Of a stretch of 64,000 nt of DNA, positions 41,313-50,448 are shown piece after piece. Origin of the DNA: Micromonospora inositola (GTDB lineage Bacteria; Actinomycetota; Actinomycetes; Mycobacteriales; Micromonosporaceae); the NCBI RefSeq assembly GCF_900090285.1, contig NZ_LT607754.1, positions 1,488,001 to 1,552,000 on the forward strand, written 5' to 3'. The notes under the pieces were generated by a model, which was not told the DNA's origin, ran no database searches, and worked only from the letters and a program-made list of their open reading frames with translations. The first letter of the stretch is position 1. Every line of letters begins with the position of its first letter. A program made the position numbers and the translations under genes.

Positions 41313-41357
41313 CGCGTATCCGGTGTGACTGTGTGACGGTGAAAAGCATTCCCAACA

Positions 41358-41385
41358 AAAAGTTGCTACAAATCGACGAACTTTT
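41358..41385 (+). promoter_or_regulatory. AT-rich inverted repeat before M6 protease copy 3
   Basis: AAAAGTT and AACTTTT are perfect 7-base arms with a 14-base spacer, in the most AT-rich spot of this part of the window, about 110 bases before the GTG start. Candidate operator or promoter region. Confidence 0.4.
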
Positions 41386-41494
41386 CTTCCCACCCGTCAC
41401 GGGAATGTCTATCTTCACCATTGGTCCCACTCGTGGGACGTCTTCACCGGCCCGTACCCCCGTTGGGCCGGTTCCCTCACACCGGAGGTACCAC

Positions 41495-43951
41495 GTGCGC
41501 AAAGTCGCAGTGGGTCTGCTCGGGCTATCGCTGACGGCGACGGGACTGGTGGCGGGCACGTCCGCCAGCGCTGCGCCGCAGCCGAAGTTGCCGGCGACCG
41601 CCCCGTCGGTTGCCGAGCAGCAGGCCCCAGCCGATCACGATCTGCCGGACAAACTCGAGGACAAGCGCCGCGCCCTGCGGCAGGAGGGCCTGAGTGAGGT
41701 CCTCTCCGGCCGGGCGAAGCCGCAGAACATCAACGGAAGCACCGTCGTCAAGGTCGGCGAGACCGCCGGCGGCGCGGCGGCGGCGGCCGGCGCCCGGACC
41801 GCAGCACCGGGCCGAAACGGCAAGAAGGACCAGTACGTCGAGCTGGCCCGGGAGCGGACCGACAAGATCTTCGTGATCCTCGCCGAGTTCGGCGACGAGC
41901 GGGACCCCGCCTACCCGGACAAGGACGAGAACCCCGACATCCCGGGCCCGACCCGGTTCGACGGGCCGCGGCACAACGAGATCCCGGCGCCCGACCGGGC
42001 GGTCGACAACTCCACCGTCTGGCAGGCCAACTTCAGCCCGGAGCACTTCCGGCAGCTGTACTTCGGCACGAAGCCGGGCGACGAGTCGCTCAAGCAGTAC
42101 TACGAGGCCCAGTCGTCCGGCCGGTACACCGTGGACGGCGAGGTCACCGACTGGGTGAAGGTCAAGTACAACGCCGCGCGGTACGGCCGCTCGGACGACC
42201 CGATCGCGGACGACTCGGACGACCCGGCCAACGACCCGGCGGTCTGCGAGAGCAACGTCTGCCAGAACACCTGGGACCTGGTCCGCGACGCGGCCAACCA
42301 GTGGGTCGCCGACCAGAAGGCCAAGGGCCGCACCGCCGCCCAGATCAAGGCTGACATGCAGTCGTTCGACCAGTGGGACCGGTTCGACTACGACCAGGAC
42401 GGCAACTTCAACGAGCCGGACGGTTACATCGACCACTTCCAGATCGTCCACTCCGGCGGCGACCAGGCCGACGGTGACCCGCACCAGGGCGAGGACGCCA
42501 TCTGGAGCCACCGCTGGTCGGCGTACAACACCTCCCAGACCGGTCCGGCGAACTTCCCGATCGGCGGCACCGAGATCGGCGACACCGGCGTGTGGATCCG
42601 CGACTACACGATCCAGCCGGAGAACGGTGGCCGCAGCGTCTTCTACCACGAGTACGGCCACGACCTCGGCCTGCCGGACGACTACAACGTCCTGAGCGGT
42701 GGCGACAACAACAACGAGCACTGGACCCTGATGGCCCAGAGCCGACTCAGCGCCAAGAACGACGGCGGCATCGGCGAGCGCGGTGGCGACCTGGGCGCGT
42801 GGAACAAGCTCCAGCTGGGCTGGCTCGACTACGAGGTGGTCAAGGCCGGGCAGAAGCGCACCCTGAACCTCGGCCCGCAGGAGTACAACTCCAAGAAGGC
42901 TCAGGCCGCCGTGGTGGTGCTCCCGCAGCGGGAGTACACGTTCAGCAACGGCAAGCCGTTCGAGGGCACCAAGCAGTACTTCTCCGGCAACGCCGACGAC
43001 CTGAACAACACCATGACCAGGGCGCTCGACCTCACCGGGAAGTCGACGGCCGCGCTGTCGATGAAGGGCCGTTACTCCATCGAGGCCGGCTTCGACTACC
43101 TCTTCTTCGAGGCGTCGCTGGATGGCGGGAGCACCTGGACGGCGCTGCCGGGCACGGTCAACGGCAAGCCGCTCCCGCCGGTCTCGAAGACCGACCCGCG
43201 GCCGGCCCTCTCCGGCAGCAGCGCCGGCAACTGGGTCGACATCAACATCCCGCTGGACATGGCGGCCGGCAAGGCGGCCCAGTTCCGGTTCCACTACCTC
43301 ACCGACGGCGGACTCTCCGCGGGCGGTTTCTTCGGTGACGCAATCACCGTGACCGCCGACGGGCAGACCCTGCTCAGCGACGGCGCCGAGGCCGGCGCCG
43401 GGGACTGGGCGCTGAAGGGCTTCAGCATCGTCGAGGAGTCCTACCAGCGGAAGTTCGACAACTACTACATCGCCGGCAACCGGTCGTACGTCTCGTACGA
43501 CCAGTACCTGAAGACCGGCCCGTACTTCTTCGGCTACGCGAACACCCGACCGGACTGGGTCGACCACTACGCGTACCAGACGGGTCTGCTGATCTCCTAC
43601 TGGAACCTGCGGTGGGCGGACAACGACACCTTCGCGCACCCGGGTGAGGGTCGGAACATGATCATCGACGCGCACCCGCGGCCGATCTACAACCTGACCG
43701 GCAGCCCCTGGCGGGCCCGGGTCCAGGTCTACGACGCGCCGTTCAGCCTGAAGAAGGCCGACTCGTTCACGCTGCACATCAACAGCCAGGCGCAGTACAT
43801 CCGTGGCCAGGCCGCGCAGCCGCTGTTCGACGACACCCAGCAGTACTGGTACCCGGAGCTGCCGAACCACGGCGTCAAGCTTCCGGCCACCGGCACCAAG
43901 ATCAAGGTTCTGGAGCAGAACGGCACCTCGCTGAAGGTCCGCTTCTCCTGA
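41495..43951 (+). CDS. Secreted M6 metalloprotease (immune inhibitor A family), copy 3
   Basis: An 818-residue protein from the GTG at 41495 (GGAGG at 41484-41488). Signal peptide MRKVAVGLLGLSLTATGLVA with cleavage near SASAAP. Zinc site HEYGH at 385-389 in FYHEYGHDLGLPDDYN. DYDQDGNFNEPDGYID is shared with copy 2. A cysteine pair (VCESNVCQNTWDLV) is present here only and may form a disulfide. It resembles copy 2 more than copy 1. Secreted exoprotease. Confidence 0.92.
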   Translation: MRKVAVGLLGLSLTATGLVAGTSASAAPQPKLPATAPSVAEQQAPADHDLPDKLEDKRRALRQEGLSEVLSGRAKPQNINGSTVVKVGETAGGAAAAAGARTAAPGRNGKKDQYVELARERTDKIFVILAEFGDERDPAYPDKDENPDIPGPTRFDGPRHNEIPAPDRAVDNSTVWQANFSPEHFRQLYFGTKPGDESLKQYYEAQSSGRYTVDGEVTDWVKVKYNAARYGRSDDPIADDSDDPANDPAVCESNVCQNTWDLVRDAANQWVADQKAKGRTAAQIKADMQSFDQWDRFDYDQDGNFNEPDGYIDHFQIVHSGGDQADGDPHQGEDAIWSHRWSAYNTSQTGPANFPIGGTEIGDTGVWIRDYTIQPENGGRSVFYHEYGHDLGLPDDYNVLSGGDNNNEHWTLMAQSRLSAKNDGGIGERGGDLGAWNKLQLGWLDYEVVKAGQKRTLNLGPQEYNSKKAQAAVVVLPQREYTFSNGKPFEGTKQYFSGNADDLNNTMTRALDLTGKSTAALSMKGRYSIEAGFDYLFFEASLDGGSTWTALPGTVNGKPLPPVSKTDPRPALSGSSAGNWVDINIPLDMAAGKAAQFRFHYLTDGGLSAGGFFGDAITVTADGQTLLSDGAEAGAGDWALKGFSIVEESYQRKFDNYYIAGNRSYVSYDQYLKTGPYFFGYANTRPDWVDHYAYQTGLLISYWNLRWADNDTFAHPGEGRNMIIDAHPRPIYNLTGSPWRARVQVYDAPFSLKKADSFTLHINSQAQYIRGQAAQPLFDDTQQYWYPELPNHGVKLPATGTKIKVLEQNGTSLKVRFS

Positions 43952-43978
43952 TCCGCTGATCAGCGCAACACCGCACGA

Positions 43979-44011
43979 CGATGCCCGGGCAGGTCACCTG
44001 CCCGGGCATCG
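43979..44011. terminator. 16-bp perfect hairpin after M6 protease copy 3
   Basis: CGATGCCCGGGCAGGT and ACCTGCCCGGGCATCG pair perfectly around a single base, then CCCTTTCC follows. It ends the protease transcript. Confidence 0.85.
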
Positions 44012-44121
44012 CCCTTTCCGGCCCCGGCACCACGGCCCGCGGTCCGGTGGTCCCCGGAGAAACCCCTGATCCTCGCCACCTGCGAGGCCGTCGGCCGACT
44101 GCCCGCCCTAGGCTGTGCCCC

Positions 44122-45054
44122 ATGACCGAGCAGCGCGGCGGGCCCGTCGACGAGTCCTGCGTCCTGCCCGAGGGGCCGTGGACGCACCGGTTCGTCGGCG
44201 CCAACGGCAGCCGCTTCCACGTCGTCGAGGCCGGCACCGGCCCGATGGTCCTCTTCCTGCACGGCTTTCCCGAGTACTGGCTGGCCTGGAAGGAGATGCT
44301 GCCGGCGGTCGCCGACGCCGGCTTCCGGGCGGTCGCGGTCGACCTGCGCGGTTACGGCGCGAGCGACAAGCCACCCCGGGGGTACGACGGCTACACCCTC
44401 GCCGCCGACGTGGCTGGGCTGATCCGGGCCCTCGGCGAGCGGTCGGCGACCGTGGTGGGCACCGGGGCCGGCGGCCTGATCGGCTGGACCGCCGCCTCGT
44501 TCCACCCCACGCTGGTCCGGCGGCTGGTGGTGCTCGCCGCCCCGCACCCGCTCCGGCTGCGCGCCGCGATCTTCGCCGACCCGCGCGGCCAGTTCGCCGC
44601 CTCCACCCCGACGCTGAAGTTCCAGCGCCCCCGCTACGAACACGTGCTCACCAGGGACGACGCCGCCGAGGTCGAGACGATGCTGCGCCGCTGGGGCGGG
44701 CCGGCGTGGGTGGCCGGCCCGGACTTCGCGGCGTACGCCCGGTGCTGCCGGGAGGCGATGCAGATCCCGCAGGCCGCCTTCTGCGCTCTGGAGGGCTACC
44801 GCTGGGCGTTCCGGTCGGTGCTCCGGCTGCACGGCTACCGGTTCGTCCGGCTGATGCAGCGGCCGCTGGTCACACCGACCCTGCAACTGCACGGCGCACT
44901 GGACACCGCCTCCCTGCCGCGCACCGCCCAGGGCTCCGGCCGGTACGTCACCGCCCCATACGAGTGGCGGCTGCTCGACGGGGTCGGCCACTTTCCGCAC
45001 GTGGAGGCCCGCGACGTGGTGCTCGGCGAGATCCTGCGCTGGACGAAGTCCTGA
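44122..45054 (+). CDS. Alpha/beta-hydrolase fold protein lacking the nucleophile
   Basis: A 310-residue protein like epoxide hydrolases. FLHGFPEYW (oxyanion region, HGFP at 47-50), AVDLRGYGASDKP, an acid residue in LQLHGALDTAS and the base His in GVGHFPHVE are all as expected. The nucleophile elbow, normally G-H-D-W-G-G or G-x-S-x-G-G, reads G-T-G-A-G-G (113-118), with Gly115 where Asp or Ser belongs. It is probably not a classical hydrolase; a pseudo-enzyme or different chemistry is possible. Confidence 0.82.
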   Translation: MTEQRGGPVDESCVLPEGPWTHRFVGANGSRFHVVEAGTGPMVLFLHGFPEYWLAWKEMLPAVADAGFRAVAVDLRGYGASDKPPRGYDGYTLAADVAGLIRALGERSATVVGTGAGGLIGWTAASFHPTLVRRLVVLAAPHPLRLRAAIFADPRGQFAASTPTLKFQRPRYEHVLTRDDAAEVETMLRRWGGPAWVAGPDFAAYARCCREAMQIPQAAFCALEGYRWAFRSVLRLHGYRFVRLMQRPLVTPTLQLHGALDTASLPRTAQGSGRYVTAPYEWRLLDGVGHFPHVEARDVVLGEILRWTKS

Positions 45055-45055
45055 C

Positions 45056-45421
45056 TCAGACCCGCTGCTCGCGCAGGTCGGCCACCTCGTTCGCCGGCGC
45101 CCAGCCCTGGTAGACCCCGAAGTCGAAGGCCTCCAGGCCCATTGCCCGGGCGACCGGCCAGCGTCCGCCGGTGTACTCCACCCGCAGCCAGCCGTCGTGC
45201 TCGGCCAGCACGATGAACGGCTGTCCCTGCCAGGTGCACGTGGTCCGGACGTACGCCAGGTCGTCGACCTCGGCGGCCGGGACCACCCGGACGTACCGGC
45301 CGGGGCGTACCTCCTCGAAGCCCTCGCCCGACTCCGGCTGGTAGAGCCGGACGTCGTCGCCGTCCGGGCTGGCCTGGTACTCCCGGCCCTGCCAGCGGGC
45401 CACGTAGCCGTCGCGGGTCAC
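45056..45421 (-). CDS. Small protein coupled to the SseB-domain gene; function unknown
   Basis: A 121-residue soluble protein, GTG start overlapping the stop of the large upstream gene (GTGA), so the two are made together. It is rich in Trp, Tyr and acidic residues (YVARWQGREYQASPDGDDV, CTWQGQPFIVLAEHDGWLRV) and looks like an all-beta fold with two similar halves (WQGREY / WQGQPF). No domain recognised. By arrangement it could be a partner or immunity protein of the large protein; this is speculation. Confidence 0.75.
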   Translation of the reverse strand: MTRDGYVARWQGREYQASPDGDDVRLYQPESGEGFEEVRPGRYVRVVPAAEVDDLAYVRTTCTWQGQPFIVLAEHDGWLRVEYTGGRWPVARAMGLEAFDFGVYQGWAPANEVADLREQRV

Positions 45422-48400
45422 GGCTCACCGACCCGTCGCCACAGCAACGCGTCGCCGTCCAGGATGGCGACCACCCGCTCGGTGCCGTCCGCGCCGATCC
45501 GCCAGAGCTGCGCGCCGTGCGGCAGGCGCGCGCTGTCCACCTTGAACTCGGCGACCACGTCAGTGCTCTCCCCTGGGGCGAACCCGTTGCCCCGGAACGG
45601 CGGGCGCTCGATCACCCAGCCCTCCATCGCCCGCATCGCGGCCTCGTTCTGCCCCCCGTAGGGGATGCGGTAGAGGCTCGGTCGGTGCGCCGGCCAGCGG
45701 AGCAGGTAGATCTCCTCGGCATCGCGGGAGAAGGGCGAGTCCGGATGGCCGAGGCCGAGCGCGTCGTACAGCTGCGCCGGGGTGGTCAGGTGGGCCAGCT
45801 CGTTGGCCCGGTGCACGAAGCCGGAGACCCGGTCGTAGCCCCGCTCCAGGTAGTAGGCGAGCTGACTCGCGGCGATCGCCTTCTGCATGGTCACCGGGCG
45901 GGTGGGGTCGTGCGGCGGCGGGGCGTGCCGGGTCGGGGTCACCGGCGCCGGCTCGGCGACGGACTGCTCCGGCTCGCTCTCCAGCTCGTCGCCGAGCCCC
46001 ACCTCGGCGGCCCAGTTGGCCAGCCCGAGGACCTGCTCGCCGGGGTACTTCGCCCCGACGGGGGTGCCGGGGTTGACCGCGAACGACCAGCTCTCCTCCG
46101 GCCAGCGGCGGATGAGCTGGACGAACTTGACCCGTACCGTCTCGACCGGCCCGTCGGCCCGGTCCGCGAGCCGCTCCGGCGAGGTGTAGACCACGACGTA
46201 CGTTTCGCCGTCCAGCTCCTCGGTCCGCCAGACGAAGCCCGGGTCCCCCGGACGGCTGCCCGGCGCCGAGTCCGGTGCGGAGGGCAGCAGCACCCGGGCC
46301 AGCAGCAGGGTGGAGAGGAAGGTGTCCGTGCTGCCGCTGCCCGCCGCGGCGAGCAGGTCCTCCTCGACGTCGTTCGCCGGCACGAAGTCGACCGGCGCCG
46401 GCTCCTCGCGCCGGGGCGTGCCGGACCCGCCGGGATGGTCGACGAGCGGTCCGGGGCCTGCCCCGGGTCCGGTCGCCGCCGACGCCGGCTCGACCTGCGG
46501 GGAGCTCGGACCGACCGGCTCGACCGACCGCGCGCTCGACTCCCCCTGCGGGGCGGCCGCCTCGACGGTCTCGACCGACCGGACGGTCGGCTCGAACAGC
46601 GGGGTGGCCGGCTGCGCCGACGGCACGGCCGTCCCGGCCCGCGACGTGCCGAACCCGGGCAGCGGCGCGGTCGGCTCGGCCGCGGACGTGGTCGGCTCGG
46701 CCGCGGACGTGGTCGGCTCGGCCGCGGACGTGGTCGGCGCGAACAGCGACACCGTCGGCTCGGCCGGCGGCGAGGTCGCCGCGAACAGCGGCACCGTCGG
46801 CTCGGCCGGCGGCGCGGTCGCCGCGAACAGCGGCACCGTCGGCTCGGCCGGTGGTACGGCCGTCCCGCTCCGCGGCGTGGTGGGCTCGGACAACGGTGCG
46901 GTCGGTTCGGTCTCGGGCGTGGTCGGTTCGGTTCGCGGCTCCACGGCGAACGACACGGTGGGCTCGGCGGGCCCGGCCCACAGCGGGGCCGACCGGTCCG
47001 CGTCGGCGGAGGCCGCCGCGGAGTTGGCGGCGGCGACGCTCGGCGTCTCGCGCGGTTCCGGTCGTGCGGTCTCCGCCGGCTCCGTCCCGGCCGGGCGGCC
47101 GTCGGCCCACCCTGCCGGGTCACCGCCCGCCGGCTCGGTGAGGTCGCGGGACTCGATGACGGTCCCCTCGATGACGATCGGCGAGAAGGTCCGCCGGGGC
47201 GCGGGCGGGCCCGACACCGGCTCGGCAACCGACGCGGGCAGCTCCTCCGCCTCCGTCGGGGCGACGAACTGCGGGGCGGCCGGTCCGGCGAGGCTGGGGG
47301 GCGCGAGGATCTGCTGCGTCTGCTCGTCCGCCTCGGAACCCCCGGCGGAGGTCGGACGACGACGGGGCAGGGCCTGGGTGAGGTCCCCGCCCGCGGCCGG
47401 GTCGGCCGGGCGGAACACCTTGGTCGGCTCCGCCGCGGGCGGCTCGGGATGTGGGCGCGGAAACCCCGGCGCCGGCGCGGCGGGGGTGTCGGCCCGGAAC
47501 GCCCGGGTCGCCTCCTCCGGCACCGGTTCGCCGAGGGGCCGCCGACGCGGGAACGGCTGGCCGCCCTGGCCGAGGCGGGACGGCGGCAGGGCCCGGTCAC
47601 CGGTGCGGTGCGGCTGGTCCAGCGGCGACGGCCGCCGGGACAGCCGCCCGGACGCGGGTTCGAAGAAGGACCGGGTGGGGATGGGCTCCGCGTCGTCCCG
47701 CCCGCCGTTCGCGGCCGCCGCCCCGGGCCGGCCGGAGGTCGGGCCGGAGCCGAACGGGTCCTGGTCGTCAGGGCGGCGACGGAGGTCGTTGAGCCAGCCG
47801 GAGAGGCCTTCGGCGCCGTCCTCCGTCCGCACTGCGGCCCGGGGTCGAGGCCGGCCGGGGCCGTCGCCCGGTCCGGTCGGCTCGGCGCCGCTCCAGCCGG
47901 TGGGTTCGCCGGCGCCGGGCCGGTCGCCGGAGCGCTGGTCACCGGGGTCGGCCGAGGACCGGGCCGGCGCGCCGCCGGTCTGCCCGGGCCGGGCGGGCGA
48001 GGTCACGTGGGCGGAGGCCGGTCGGACGTCCGGTGCCTCCGGCTGGCGGGCCACCGGGGGAACGCCGGGCGCGGTGGCCGCCGGCGGAACCGGCGGCCGG
48101 ACCGGCGCGGTCGGGACCGGCACGGTCGACGGCTCCGGCGCGGCGGCCGGCACAGCCGCAGCGGACCCCCCGAAGGCCGGGGAGACCGGCGTGCCGGGGG
48201 CCGGGGAGACCGGGGCGTCCCGGCCCGGCACGGTGGCGCTGGCCCGGGCGCGGGCGGCGGTCTCGGCCCGTTCGAGGCGGGCCCTGGCGCCCATGGTCCG
48301 GCCCGGCAGCCGGACGTCCCCTCGGGAGAGCTGCGCGACGAACCAGGCGGGCAGGTAGCCCTCGATCGGCAGGCCCGGGTTGACCGCCAGCCACCACTCG

Positions 48401-48693
48401 TGGTTCGGCCAGTCCGCCGCGAGATCGGCGTACGGGACCCGCCGGCTGGTGCCCGGGTTCTCGCCCAGGCAGGCCCGCAACGCGTTGGCCGACGTGAATG
48501 CCAGCACGTGTGTCCGCCCGCCGGTGGTCCAGGTCCCCCACCCCGTCGGCGCCTGCCCGGCGGGCGCCTCCGCGGAGACCGGCAGCAGCAGGTCGACGCG
48601 GGTCAGGATGCGGAAGTAGAGCTCCTGGTCCTGGGCACGCAACGCGTCCCGCATCGCCACCTCGGCCTCGGTAGCCGGTTCCCATCCGGTCAC
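45418..48693 (-). CDS. Large SseB-domain protein with long repeat linker, T7SS-associated
   Basis: About 1091 residues; the GTG at 48693 is preferred because GGGAGGAGAG lies 5 bases before it (another GTG at 48699 is too close). Residues ~1-132 and ~745-885 are two SseB-like domains (each ends near a W-W/S-W-x-(L/F)AVNPG(L/T)P motif). Between them are some 600 residues of low-complexity Pro/Thr/Ala/Ser/Glu sequence. The last ~165 residues form a separate domain (LAYYLERGYDRVSGFVHRAN, LYRIPYGGQNEAAMRAMEGW) that I cannot name. No signal peptide. Located beside mycosin, WXG100 and EccE genes, so it may be a substrate or regulator of that secretion system. Confidence 0.75.
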   Translation of the reverse strand: MTGWEPATEAEVAMRDALRAQDQELYFRILTRVDLLLPVSAEAPAGQAPTGWGTWTTGGRTHVLAFTSANALRACLGENPGTSRRVPYADLAADWPNHEWWLAVNPGLPIEGYLPAWFVAQLSRGDVRLPGRTMGARARLERAETAARARASATVPGRDAPVSPAPGTPVSPAFGGSAAAVPAAAPEPSTVPVPTAPVRPPVPPAATAPGVPPVARQPEAPDVRPASAHVTSPARPGQTGGAPARSSADPGDQRSGDRPGAGEPTGWSGAEPTGPGDGPGRPRPRAAVRTEDGAEGLSGWLNDLRRRPDDQDPFGSGPTSGRPGAAAANGGRDDAEPIPTRSFFEPASGRLSRRPSPLDQPHRTGDRALPPSRLGQGGQPFPRRRPLGEPVPEEATRAFRADTPAAPAPGFPRPHPEPPAAEPTKVFRPADPAAGGDLTQALPRRRPTSAGGSEADEQTQQILAPPSLAGPAAPQFVAPTEAEELPASVAEPVSGPPAPRRTFSPIVIEGTVIESRDLTEPAGGDPAGWADGRPAGTEPAETARPEPRETPSVAAANSAAASADADRSAPLWAGPAEPTVSFAVEPRTEPTTPETEPTAPLSEPTTPRSGTAVPPAEPTVPLFAATAPPAEPTVPLFAATSPPAEPTVSLFAPTTSAAEPTTSAAEPTTSAAEPTAPLPGFGTSRAGTAVPSAQPATPLFEPTVRSVETVEAAAPQGESSARSVEPVGPSSPQVEPASAATGPGAGPGPLVDHPGGSGTPRREEPAPVDFVPANDVEEDLLAAAGSGSTDTFLSTLLLARVLLPSAPDSAPGSRPGDPGFVWRTEELDGETYVVVYTSPERLADRADGPVETVRVKFVQLIRRWPEESWSFAVNPGTPVGAKYPGEQVLGLANWAAEVGLGDELESEPEQSVAEPAPVTPTRHAPPPHDPTRPVTMQKAIAASQLAYYLERGYDRVSGFVHRANELAHLTTPAQLYDALGLGHPDSPFSRDAEEIYLLRWPAHRPSLYRIPYGGQNEAAMRAMEGWVIERPPFRGNGFAPGESTDVVAEFKVDSARLPHGAQLWRIGADGTERVVAILDGDALLWRRVGEP
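46670..46866. repeat. Tandem coding repeats in the SseB-protein linker
   Basis: Three exact copies of a 21-bp unit, GTCGGCTCGGCCGCGGACGTG (first 46670-46690; the unit encodes TSAAEPT), are followed by nearly three copies of a 42-bp unit starting at 46741, 46783 and 46825 (encoding PPAEPTVPLFAA). Both lie in the linker and predict length variation between strains. Confidence 0.8.
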
Positions 48694-48845
48694 GGCCACC
48701 TCTCCTCCCGCGAACAGGCCATAGGTATCGCCTACAACCTACAAGGTGGTAACAAGATCACAATTGCTGGCCGTCGCCGGTCCACCGGCCCGCCGCGGAG
48801 GCGCTAACATCGCGTTCCGGAGTCGCCACGATACGGAGGCGGTCG

Positions 48846-50051
48846 ATGTCCCGGCCCACCGCGCGCCCGGCCCTGACCGCACTGGCGGCGGTCGTCGCCG
48901 CCGTCCTGCCGGCCGCGCCGGCCGCCGCCCGGGCCGCACCGGCCTGCTCCGCTCCGCCCGCGCCGGTCCGCCCGGTGGCCGACCAGCCGTGGCCCCAGCA
49001 GCGGTACGCCCCGGACCGGCTCACCCCGCTGGCCACCGGCGCCGGGGTGGTCGTCGCGGTGGTCGACTCGGGGGTGGACCGGCGGCACCCGCAGCTGGCC
49101 GGTCGGGTGCTCGACGGCACCGACTTCCTCGACCCGGGTGGCGACGGCACCCGGGACTGCGCCGGCCACGGCACCGGGGTGGCGAGCATCGTTGCGGCGG
49201 CGCCCCGCCCGGGCGTGGCGTTCCGCGGGCTGGCGCCGGGCGCCCGCATCCTGCCGGTGCGGGTGAGCGAACAGCAGGTGGTCGACGGGCGGGAGTCGGG
49301 GCGTACGGTCGGCGCGGGCGACTTCGCCCGGGCCATCCGCTGGGCGGTCGACCACGACGCCGACGTGCTCAACCTCTCCGTCGTGCTCTACGCGGACGAC
49401 CCGGCGGTCCGCTCCGCGATCGCGTACGCGGTCCGCCGGAACGTGGTCGTGGTGGCCGCCGCGGGCAACCTCCACGACAGCGGGGACCCCCGTCCCTACC
49501 CGGCCGCGTATGACGGGGTGGTCGGGGTGGGCGCGATCGGGACGGACGGGGTGCGGTCACCCTTCTCCCAGACCGGCCCGTACGTCGACCTGGTCGCGCC
49601 CGGTGGCGACGTCCTGATGGCCGCCCCCGGGCACGGACACCACCGGGCGGAGGGGACGAGCTACGCGGCGCCGTTCGTGGCGGCCACCGCGGCGCTGCTC
49701 CGGCAGTACCGCCCGGAACTGACCGCGACGGAGGTGGCTCGGCGGATCGTCGACAGCACCGACCCGGCCCCGGGGCGCGGCGACGGTTACGGCGCCGGGG
49801 TGCTGAATCCGTACCGTGCGGTCACCGAGTCACCCGGGCCGGTGGTGGACCGGCCCATCCAGGCGGCGGTGCTCCCGGTGGACGGCACGGATCCGGCCGC
49901 GGCGGCACACCGCGCCCGGCGGGCGACGGCACGGCACCGGGCCCTGCTGGTGGCCGGCGTGGCCGGGGGAACGGCGACGGTGGTGGTGCTGCTGGCGGCG
50001 GTGCTGCCCCGGGGCGCCCGCCGCCGCTGGCGCCCGGCCGGCCCGGCCTGA
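48846..50051 (+). CDS. mycP: Mycosin (type VII secretion subtilisin-like protease)
   Basis: A 401-residue S8 protease. Signal peptide at residues ~8-30, catalytic Asp74 (VVDSGVD), His108 (CAGHGTGVAS), oxyanion Asn208 (AAAGN) and Ser272 (EGTSYAAPFVAA), then a C-terminal membrane helix (ALLVAGVAGGTATVVVLLAA) and basic tail. This topology is that of MycP, which stabilises and processes the type VII secretion complex. A Cys pair near the N-terminus (CSAPPAP; DCAGHG) may form the known mycosin disulfide. GGAGG lies before the ATG. Divergent from the SseB-domain gene. Confidence 0.93.
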   Translation: MSRPTARPALTALAAVVAAVLPAAPAAARAAPACSAPPAPVRPVADQPWPQQRYAPDRLTPLATGAGVVVAVVDSGVDRRHPQLAGRVLDGTDFLDPGGDGTRDCAGHGTGVASIVAAAPRPGVAFRGLAPGARILPVRVSEQQVVDGRESGRTVGAGDFARAIRWAVDHDADVLNLSVVLYADDPAVRSAIAYAVRRNVVVVAAAGNLHDSGDPRPYPAAYDGVVGVGAIGTDGVRSPFSQTGPYVDLVAPGGDVLMAAPGHGHHRAEGTSYAAPFVAATAALLRQYRPELTATEVARRIVDSTDPAPGRGDGYGAGVLNPYRAVTESPGPVVDRPIQAAVLPVDGTDPAAAAHRARRATARHRALLVAGVAGGTATVVVLLAAVLPRGARRRWRPAGPA

Positions 50052-50135
50052 CCCGCAATGGCAGGGCGGAGCCGGTCGGTGACCCGGACGGCGGCGGCGT
50101 CGGGCGGGCCGCCCGACGCCGCCGCCGAGCGACCG

Positions 50136-50429
50136 TCACTGGAACAGGTTGACGTTCCGCTTTTCGGTGTCGAGGTAGTCGGCGGCGGAGTCGTCCACCG
50201 CCAGCTTGATGTCGCGCAGCATCGCCTGCAGGTCCTGCGAGGCCGACCGCCAACGCGCCTGCCGCTGCTCGTACGCCTCCCGGGCCTCACCGGTCCAGCT
50301 CGCCACCAGCGGCGCGGCGTCCCGTTCGAGCTGCCCGAGCTGGCTGTCGAGCGTGTTCAGCGCCTTCTGGATGTCCGCGCCGGCCTGCTGCAGCGCGGCG
50401 AAGTTGACGACCAGCACACCGTGGTCCAT
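50136..50429 (-). CDS. WXG100-family protein (EsxA-like)
   Basis: A 97-residue helical hairpin protein. The turn motif is SWTGEAREAY (W-T-G, a usual variant of W-x-G) and the tail YLDTEKRN fits the YxxxD/E export signal. Secreted as a heterodimer with its neighbour through a type VII system. Coding follows the other WXG100 gene by 19 bases in the same direction. Confidence 0.92.
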   Translation of the reverse strand: MDHGVLVVNFAALQQAGADIQKALNTLDSQLGQLERDAAPLVASWTGEAREAYEQRQARWRSASQDLQAMLRDIKLAVDDSAADYLDTEKRNVNLFQ

Positions 50430-50448
50430 CGGATCTCCTCCCGGTGGG

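Noticed and set aside
46670..46866. Possible CRISPR-like array
   Set aside because: The units are directly adjacent without spacers, in frame and coding; they are tandem protein repeats.
45517..48807. 1096-codon plus-strand frame opposite the SseB-domain gene
   Set aside because: Arg/Gly repetitive shadow of the Pro-rich repeats; no ribosome site or domain.
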